Below, piece after piece: positions 54,825 through 60,106 of a DNA stretch of 60,106 nt (position 1 is the stretch's first letter; every line of letters begins with the position of its first letter). Made by a program: the position numbers and the translations under genes. Below the pieces are notes generated by a model. That model was not told the DNA's origin. It made no database searches and saw nothing but the letters and a program-made list of their open reading frames with translations. The stretch is taken from positions 1-60,106 of the forward strand of contig NZ_LPNR01000084.1 of NCBI RefSeq assembly GCF_019266065.1, in the 5' to 3' direction. The stretch is from Nocardia sp. MH4 (GTDB taxonomy: Bacteria; Actinomycetota; Actinomycetes; Mycobacteriales; Mycobacteriaceae).

Positions 54825-54868
54825 ATAGCTGGGGTCCACAGCGCCCCGACAGCCGAGGAAATCAGGTG

Positions 54869-56263
54869 ATGATGAGCACTCGAGACAGCGCGACGAAGCG
54901 ACGTCCGAACGACACGTCCGCGGTCGGCCTCAGCCAGCCCAAGCGGGACTGGATGGGCGCCGCCATGCGCGCTTTGACGACCATTACCGGGTCGGAGCTC
55001 GCCGAGAAGTACAACCTGCGCAAGCCCATCGAACGCGTCACCTACGAGGGCACCAAGACCGGGTTCCGCACCCTGGGCGCGGCGACCCGGACCTTCGCCA
55101 AGGTCACCGGCGGCGGCCAGCCCAAGCGGCTGCCCGACAACGAGGCCAAGACGAAGGACTACTTCGACCTCACCCCCTCCGACGAGCAGCAGATGATCGT
55201 CGAGACGGTGAAGGACTTCGCCGGTGAGATCCTGCGCCCGGCCGCCTACGAGGCCGACAACGCGGCCAAGGCGCCGCGCGATCTGCTCGAGCGCGCCGCC
55301 GAACTCGGCATCACCCTGATCAACGTGCCCGAGGAGCTCGAAGGCGCGGCCAGCGAGCGTGGCGCCGTCACCAACGCCCTGGTGGCCGAGGCCCTCGCGC
55401 ACGGCGACATGGGTCTGGCGCTGCCGATCCTGGCGCCCAGCGGCGTGGCCGTCGCGCTGTCCCAGTGGGGCACCGACGCCCAGCAGCAGACCTATCTGCC
55501 CGCCTTCACCGGCGAGAACGTGCCGCAGGCGTCCGTGGTGATCAACGAGCCGCGCGCGCTGTTCGACCCGTTCGCCCTGCAGACCAAGGCCACCCGCTCC
55601 CCCAGCGGCTTCCGCCTCTCCGGCGTGAAGAGCCTGGTCCCGGCCGCCGCCGATGCCGAACTGTTCATCGTGGCCGCCGAGCTCGACGGGCGCCCCGCGC
55701 TGTTCATCGTCGAGTCCGACACCGCCGGACTGTCCGTCGAGGCCGACCCGAGCATGGGTCTGCGCGCCGCGGGCCTGGGTCGCCTGGTGCTCGACAACGT
55801 GGCCGTCGGCGCCGACGCCGTGCTCGGCGACGGCGACGCCAAGGCGCGCGCCGAGGAGTACGCCGACGCGGTGCAGCTGGCTCGCCTGGGTTGGTCGTCG
55901 CTGGCGATCGGCACCGGCCAGGCCGTGCTGGACTACGTGATCCCCTACGTGAACGAGCGCGAAGCGTTCGGTGAGCCGATCTCGCACCGTCAGGCGGTCG
56001 CGTTCATGGTCGCCAACATGGCCATCGAGCTCGACGGTCTGCGGCTGGTGACCCTGCGTGGCGCCTCGCGCGCGGAGCAGGGTCTGTCGTTCGCCCGCGA
56101 GGCGGCGCTGGCGCGCAAGCTGGCCACCGACAAGGGCATGCAGATCGGCCTGGACGGCGTGCAGCTGCTCGGCGGTCACGGCTTCACCAAGGAACACCCG
56201 GTCGAGCGGTGGTACCGCGACCTGCGAGCCGTCGGCGTTGCCGAGGGCGTGGTGCTGGTCTAG
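54869..56263 (+). CDS. fadE24: Acyl-CoA dehydrogenase, FadE24-like subunit
   Basis: 464 residues. An N-terminal extension of about 90 residues precedes the acyl-CoA dehydrogenase domain (LTPSDEQQMIVETVKDFAGE, then FGEPISHRQAVAFMVANMAI, then GVQLLGGHGFTKEHPVERWYRD). It resembles Mycobacterium FadE24 (Rv3139) in length and neighbour order. The C-terminal motif is AEGVVLV, instead of the EGT-type catalytic motif, so it may be the non-catalytic partner of a heteromer with the next gene. Starts GTG 54866, ATG 54869 and ATG 54872 are all possible. Confidence 0.88.
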   Translation: MMSTRDSATKRRPNDTSAVGLSQPKRDWMGAAMRALTTITGSELAEKYNLRKPIERVTYEGTKTGFRTLGAATRTFAKVTGGGQPKRLPDNEAKTKDYFDLTPSDEQQMIVETVKDFAGEILRPAAYEADNAAKAPRDLLERAAELGITLINVPEELEGAASERGAVTNALVAEALAHGDMGLALPILAPSGVAVALSQWGTDAQQQTYLPAFTGENVPQASVVINEPRALFDPFALQTKATRSPSGFRLSGVKSLVPAAADAELFIVAAELDGRPALFIVESDTAGLSVEADPSMGLRAAGLGRLVLDNVAVGADAVLGDGDAKARAEEYADAVQLARLGWSSLAIGTGQAVLDYVIPYVNEREAFGEPISHRQAVAFMVANMAIELDGLRLVTLRGASRAEQGLSFAREAALARKLATDKGMQIGLDGVQLLGGHGFTKEHPVERWYRDLRAVGVAEGVVLV

Positions 56264-56294
56264 TCGGTCCGTCTTCGATACCCAGGAGAATTCC

Positions 56295-57509
56295 ATGATC
56301 AATCTCGAACTCCCCAAGAAGCTGAAGGCGAGCGCCAACCAGGCCCACCAGGTCGCCTCCCAGATCTTCCGTCCCATCTCCCGCAAGTACGACCTCGCCG
56401 AGCACGAGTACCCGGTCGAGCTCGACACCATGGCCGCCATGATCGAGGGCCTGTCGGACTCCGGCACCCAGAAGATCGGTGGCGCCGCAGGCGGTCGCGG
56501 TGACGAGGCCGACGCCGACGTGGTCGCCAACGCCAACGGCGGCAACATGTCCGCGCTGCTCAACGCGCTGGAGACGTCGTGGGGCGATGTCGGCCTGATG
56601 CTGACCATCCCCTACCAGGGTCTGGGCAACGCCGCGATCGCCGCGGTCGCCACCGACGAACAGCTGGAGCGCTTCGGCAAGGTGTGGGCCGCGATGGCCA
56701 TCACCGAGCCGTCCTTCGGTTCCGACTCCGCCGCCGTCACCACCACCGCCGTCCTCGACGGTGACGAGTGGGTGCTCAACGGCGAGAAGATCTTCGTCAC
56801 CTGTGGTCAGCGCGCCACCCACATCGTGGTGTGGGCCTCGGTCGACAAGAGCCTGGGTCGCGCGGCGATCAAGTCCTTCGTCGTCCCGCGCGACGCTCCG
56901 GGCCTGTCGGTGGCGCGGCTCGAGCACAAGCTCGGCATCAAGGCCTCCGACACCGCGGTGCTGCTGCTGCAGGACTGCCGCATCCCGGCCGACAACATCC
57001 TCGGCTCGCCGGAAGTCAACGTGGAGAAGGGCTTTGCCGGGGTCATGCAGACCTTCGACAACACCCGTCCGCTGGTGGCCGCGATGGCCGTCGGTGTCGC
57101 CCGCGCCGCGCTCGAGGAACTGCGCACCATCCTCACCGAGGCCGGTGTCGAGATCTCCTACGACACCCCCGCGATCAATCAGCACGCCGCCGCCGCCGAA
57201 TTCCTGCGCCTGGAAGCCGATTACGAGTCGGCCTATCTGCTCTCGCTGCGCGCGGCGTGGATGGCCGACAACAAGAAGCCGAACTCGCTCGAGGCTTCCA
57301 TGTCCAAGGCCAAGGCGGGCCGCACCGGCACCGACGTCACCCTCAAGGCCGTCGAACTGGCGGGCACCCTTGGCTACTCCCAGCGCCTGCTCCTGGAGAA
57401 GTGGGGCCGCGACTCGAAGATCCTCGACATCTTCGAAGGCACCCAGCAGATCCAGCAGCTGATCGTGGCTCGCCGCGTGCTCGGAAAGACCAGCGCCGAG
57501 CTCAAGTGA
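56295..57509 (+). CDS. fadE23: Acyl-CoA dehydrogenase, FadE23-like subunit
   Basis: 404 residues. Complete acyl-CoA dehydrogenase domain: MAITEPSFGSDSAAV (FAD/substrate loop), GEKIFVTCGQRATHIVVWA, and the C-terminal catalytic motif IFEGTQQIQQL with its Glu. Resembles Mycobacterium FadE23 (Rv3140). CAGGAG lies upstream of the ATG, 31 bases after the first subunit. Adjacent fadE genes of this type often form heterotetramers; here that is an inference. Confidence 0.9.
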   Translation: MINLELPKKLKASANQAHQVASQIFRPISRKYDLAEHEYPVELDTMAAMIEGLSDSGTQKIGGAAGGRGDEADADVVANANGGNMSALLNALETSWGDVGLMLTIPYQGLGNAAIAAVATDEQLERFGKVWAAMAITEPSFGSDSAAVTTTAVLDGDEWVLNGEKIFVTCGQRATHIVVWASVDKSLGRAAIKSFVVPRDAPGLSVARLEHKLGIKASDTAVLLLQDCRIPADNILGSPEVNVEKGFAGVMQTFDNTRPLVAAMAVGVARAALEELRTILTEAGVEISYDTPAINQHAAAAEFLRLEADYESAYLLSLRAAWMADNKKPNSLEASMSKAKAGRTGTDVTLKAVELAGTLGYSQRLLLEKWGRDSKILDIFEGTQQIQQLIVARRVLGKTSAELK

Positions 57510-57521
57510 GCTGGTAGACGG

Positions 57522-57564
57522 CGCGAAACCGGTGCGAGCCGCGATGACTCGCACCGGTTTCGCG
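57522..57564 (+). terminator. Strong terminator of the fadE operon
   Basis: Perfect 17-bp arms (57522-57538 and 57548-57564) around a 9-base loop, 13 bases after the second fadE stop. Confidence 0.85.
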
Positions 57565-57639
57565 TTGCGGGAAGTTGTCGGGGCGGCTGACTAAGGTGAC
57601 ACCGTCGCGTGCCGCGGGGCAGGCAGAAGCGAGGGTGGC

Positions 57640-58113
57640 ATGGGCTGGACAGCGAACGGACTGCTCGTCGAAGGGGCGGTCGATCCGACGCGGTTGCCGG
57701 GGCACCCCGGCGGTAGCGGCGAGACCGTCGATCTGGCGCAGGCGTTCTCGCGTCCGGTCGACTACGCGGTCGCCGAGGTGGACGGCTGGACGTCGATTCT
57801 GGATCCGCACATCCTGGTGACCTTCGACGACGACGTGGTCCTCGCGCTCGCGGAAACTCGCCGCGCACTGGCCTATGTCGCCCACAGCGTGTCGGACGTC
57901 TACGGATTCACTTGGTACTCCGGCGGTCAGCCGATTCGGCGAATTATCTACTCCGCCGGCGAGCTCGCCGACGAATCCGGCGAGGTACTGCCCGACGAAG
58001 CCCGGCTCGAAGCCGCCATCGACGAGGACTTCACCTTCGACATCATCGCCGGGCTGACCGGACTCGGCTGGGGCAAGATCGCCGACGCCACCTATCGCGT
58101 GTGGACGGCCTGA
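57640..58113 (+). CDS. Hypothetical protein, DUF6461-like
   Basis: 157 residues, soluble. Motif-like parts: VDGWTSILDPHILVTFDDDV, RRALAYVAHSVSDVYGFTWY, and the acidic C-terminal half (DEDFTFDIIAGLTGLGWG). The pattern of a Trp-rich start, an alternation of acidic beta strands and a final GLGWG recalls DUF6461 and SUKH-like small proteins, but I am not sure of the family. Its gene starts with GGCATG after a GAGGGTGGC-like site. Confidence 0.55.
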   Translation: MGWTANGLLVEGAVDPTRLPGHPGGSGETVDLAQAFSRPVDYAVAEVDGWTSILDPHILVTFDDDVVLALAETRRALAYVAHSVSDVYGFTWYSGGQPIRRIIYSAGELADESGEVLPDEARLEAAIDEDFTFDIIAGLTGLGWGKIADATYRVWTA

Positions 58114-58259
58114 AGACGGATCGACCAACGCCGCGGGGCCGTGTGGATCAGCCGAACCGGACATCAACCCCGAGCAGTCGCCGAACCCTTCAGCCCTGGT
58201 TGACCGGACATCTCCGTCTTGGGATGATCTGACGATGACTTCTCTTTGCCGAAAGGCCG

Positions 58260-58688
58260 ATGGCGCGTAAGCCGCCGGGCCGGATGCGGGCCGTACGACT
58301 GGCGCATCCGCCGATCTCTCCAATCAGGAACAGACGTGTCGTCGCCGGGGTTTCCGCGCGGACGCAGCACGAAATCGCGCAGTTCGAGGATGCCCGGTGG
58401 TGGCCGGGCGCGGTCGACGAAGCGTTGACGAGTTGGGTTGCCAGGGTGCACGGGCCACGGCGGTGGTTGCTCGAGCTCAGTCGCGGGCCAGGGTGTGGTG
58501 TACCGGAATGTTGTCCCGCGGTGAACAATTCACGAGAAGTCCTCGAGCAGGCCTTGTGCGCGCTGCCCCGCGCGGCGGCACGGGAACTCCGCGTTCTCGT
58601 CCGCCCGCTCGACGAGCGTTTCCTCTCCCGCACGCACCCCGATCCGACCGCCGCGCCGGATAGTCCCTGGTGGCAGCGGCGCTGCTGA
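58260..58688 (+). CDS. Hypothetical Cys-containing protein of Nocardia type
   Basis: 142 residues. No signal or helix; the N-terminus is basic. Notable are ARWWPGAVDEALTSWV, RRWLLELSRGPGCGVPECC (three Cys, possible metal site or disulfide), PAVNNSREVLEQALCALP, and a C-terminus ending WWQRRC. No recognised family; codon use is like neighbouring real genes. The start is uncertain: an ATG at 58284 is an alternative. Confidence 0.55.
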   Translation: MARKPPGRMRAVRLAHPPISPIRNRRVVAGVSARTQHEIAQFEDARWWPGAVDEALTSWVARVHGPRRWLLELSRGPGCGVPECCPAVNNSREVLEQALCALPRAAARELRVLVRPLDERFLSRTHPDPTAAPDSPWWQRRC

Positions 58689-58721
58689 TCCTGCCCCGTC
58701 GAGACCCGATCCGCTCCCCGC

Positions 58722-59681
58722 TCAGAGGGCTGTCTGGTCGTCGAGGTGCAGGCGGCGGTCGAGGCGGTGGGGGTCGACGTCGAGGAGTTTGCGGTCCCAG
58801 TGGGCGAGGTCGGCGGCGGCGGCGTAGGTGGTGTCGAGGAAGTGCAGGAGGGTGGCGTCGGGGTCGTCGGACTTGCGGACGACGTCGTACGGGAGGACGA
58901 ATTCGCCCAGGGTGGAATCCCATTCGGCGCCGTCGGGGCCCGCGGGCTTGGTGGAGTAGCCGTCGGGCGCCGGGTAGGCGTAGGCGTAGAAGGTGCCCTC
59001 GTTGCCGCCCGCCCAGAAGCCGGCGCTGGCGCACTCGCGGGAGTAGGCCTCCTCCATGACCCAGTCGGCGCAGTTGGGCGCGCCGCCGGGGTGCGGCGGC
59101 GCGGTGCGGCCGGAGAAGCGGGTGCAGGCCAGGTCCAGGGAACCCCAGAACACGTGCACCGGACTGGTTTTCCCGGCGAAGCCGGCGCGCCAGAGCTGGA
59201 AGACCCGCTCGGCCTGGACCAGCTGCTGCCAGAACAGGTGCACGGCGTCGCCGTCGTAGGAGTGATGGGTGGTGTCCTCGGCGAACGGGATCGCGGGGTC
59301 GACCTCGTTGGGTGAGGCCTCGATGTCGACGACGATGTCGAGCCGGCCGAGGACATGGCCCAGCTCGGCGTAGAAGTCGGCGACGGTGCGCGGGCGCAGC
59401 GCGATCATGGCGCGGCGGCCGTCGCTGGTGCGCAGGACGAGTTCGTGGTCGACGAAGTCGAATTCGATGTCGAGCAGGCGGCCGTCGACGGGGATCGCGC
59501 CGGTCGCGAGTCCGCGCGCGGAAACCGCGAAGGTGACGTTCCACCAGTGGTTCACCAGCGGCGTGCCCGCCATCTTCAGCTTGCCGATGATCTGGGTCCA
59601 CATGTGCAGGGTGTCGCGGGTGTCGCTCCAGGAGTCGACCCGCAGGGTCGGCCACACGGCTTTGGCGGGGGTCAGGGTCAT
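58722..59681 (-). CDS. DUF5996 protein
   Basis: 319 residues. WPTLRVDSWSDTRDTLHMWTQIIGK at the N-terminus (quoted in parts: WPTLRVDSW, DTLHMWTQI), VNHWWNVTFAVSARGL, and PVHVFWGSLDLACTRFSGR are typical of DUF5996, a conserved family of unknown function. The middle contains many Trp, Tyr and His. GAGGAC precedes the ATG at 59681. It is convergent with the preceding hypothetical gene and divergent from the AurF-type gene. Confidence 0.85.
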   Translation of the reverse strand: MTLTPAKAVWPTLRVDSWSDTRDTLHMWTQIIGKLKMAGTPLVNHWWNVTFAVSARGLATGAIPVDGRLLDIEFDFVDHELVLRTSDGRRAMIALRPRTVADFYAELGHVLGRLDIVVDIEASPNEVDPAIPFAEDTTHHSYDGDAVHLFWQQLVQAERVFQLWRAGFAGKTSPVHVFWGSLDLACTRFSGRTAPPHPGGAPNCADWVMEEAYSRECASAGFWAGGNEGTFYAYAYPAPDGYSTKPAGPDGAEWDSTLGEFVLPYDVVRKSDDPDATLLHFLDTTYAAAADLAHWDRKLLDVDPHRLDRRLHLDDQTAL

Positions 59682-59734
59682 CGTCGGTCCTCGCTCTCTC
59701 GGTGCCCGACCGGCGCGGGCGCACCGTTCACTGA

Positions 59735-59752
59735 CAGCCAGGGAGCTGGCTG
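59735..59752. promoter_or_regulatory. Dyad between DUF5996 and AurF-type genes
   Basis: CAGCCA (59735-59740) and TGGCTG (59747-59752) with a 6-base gap in the divergent region of about 225 bases. A modest operator candidate. Confidence 0.35.
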
Positions 59753-59906
59753 ACTGGTCAACCGTCCGACATGTTCTGCGATGCCCCATCGTACGTCGGC
59801 GCAGGTAACGGGCACGGAAAGAGCGAATCACGGACCCGCACAGTTGCCTGAGACTCGGAGTCCCATATAAAGTGAGAGCTGGGCCACCCCGAAGGAGACA
59901 CCGCCG

Positions 59907-60106
59907 ATGCTGTCCACCACGCTCAAGAACACCGCGACCGATCCCGAGTACCACGAGATCCTGCGCAACCTGTCCGACGGTTCGGTGAACCGGCACTTCG
60001 ACCCGTATGTCGATATCGACTGGGAGTCGCCGGAGTTCGCCGTCCATTCCGACGATCCGCGCTGGATCATGCCCGACGAGGACCCCCTGGGCCGTCACCC
60101 CTGGTA
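59907..60106 (+). CDS. AurF-type diiron oxygenase, N-terminal part (runs off window)
   Basis: The first 66 codons are visible. LRNLSDGSVNRHFDPYVDID, then WESPEFAVHSDDPRW and DPLGRHPW, match the N-terminus of AurF-like diiron N-oxygenases (p-aminobenzoate oxygenase family). The diiron ligands lie further downstream and cannot be checked. GAAGGAG sits nine bases before the ATG. Its natural substrate is not known. Confidence 0.82.
   Translation, partial: MLSTTLKNTATDPEYHEILRNLSDGSVNRHFDPYVDIDWESPEFAVHSDDPRWIMPDEDPLGRHPW

Overview
The window is chromosomal DNA from a high-GC, mycolic-acid-containing actinobacterium, most likely Nocardia or a close relative. The main reasons are the C-terminal part of an Emb arabinosyltransferase next to an antigen 85-type mycolyltransferase, UPF0182, paired acyl-CoA dehydrogenases that look like Mycobacterium FadE24/FadE23, the ftsEX and prfB block, and a tmRNA whose tag reads ADSNQREYALAA. 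No insertion sequence, prophage, integrase or CRISPR array was seen. No gene-free stretch exceeds about 300 bases.

Layout. 0-6 kb: cell envelope (Emb end, mycolyltransferase, Ser/Thr kinase, LpqC-like esterase, metallophosphoesterase). 6-13 kb: secreted proteins, a PadR/membrane-protein pair with a nested palindromic operator, UPF0182, DUF1304. 13-17.3 kb: membrane desaturase and an MFS pump, then two decayed genes (a SAM methyltransferase and a secreted histidine phosphatase) around a DUF1801 gene. 17.3-22.1 kb: a same-strand cluster of an ECF41/SigJ-type sigma factor, an orphan succinate-dehydrogenase-like flavoprotein, an NAD(P)-binding protein and a VioB-type ferritin-like protein. 22.2-29.8 kb: tRNA-Ala, a DsbA-like thioredoxin-fold protein, an MFS gene, pgm, two crcB genes, and a drug-type MFS pump divergent from its likely TetR regulator. 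29.8-38 kb: metabolic and hypothetical genes (aldonolactone oxidase, ArsC-like, VOC, NUDIX, AraC-like, thioesterase fold, YnfA, DUF1266, a serine-hydrolase-like lipoprotein without its catalytic motif, DUF5302). 38-43 kb: tmRNA, a substrate-binding lipoprotein, a DMT transporter, SmpB, a diiron acyl-ACP desaturase, a YdcF-like protein. 43-52 kb: RecQ, HisN-type phosphatase, an FMN reductase divergent from an XRE regulator, prfB, mscS, a 49-residue membrane peptide, ftsE, ftsX. 52-60 kb: a MerR regulator divergent from an alpha/beta hydrolase, a PMT-type glycosyltransferase, the fadE pair behind a double palindrome, hypothetical genes, DUF5996 and the start of an AurF-type diiron oxygenase.

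The strongest candidate for an undescribed system is the ECF41 cluster. The ferritin-like gene and the NAD(P)-binding gene each carry upstream the same bipartite element, TGTCACA-N16-TGTCCT. This differs by one base in the -10 part from the promoter I recall for Mycobacterium SigJ (GTCACA-N16-CGTCCT). The sigma factor encoded at the end of the cluster therefore probably drives both transcripts, giving a small redox regulon: ferritin-like protein, dinucleotide-binding protein, and an SdhA-like flavoprotein with no iron-sulfur partner. Its substrate is unknown.

Start sites were chosen from ribosome-binding sites and family N-termini. Family calls rest on recognised motifs, not on database searches.
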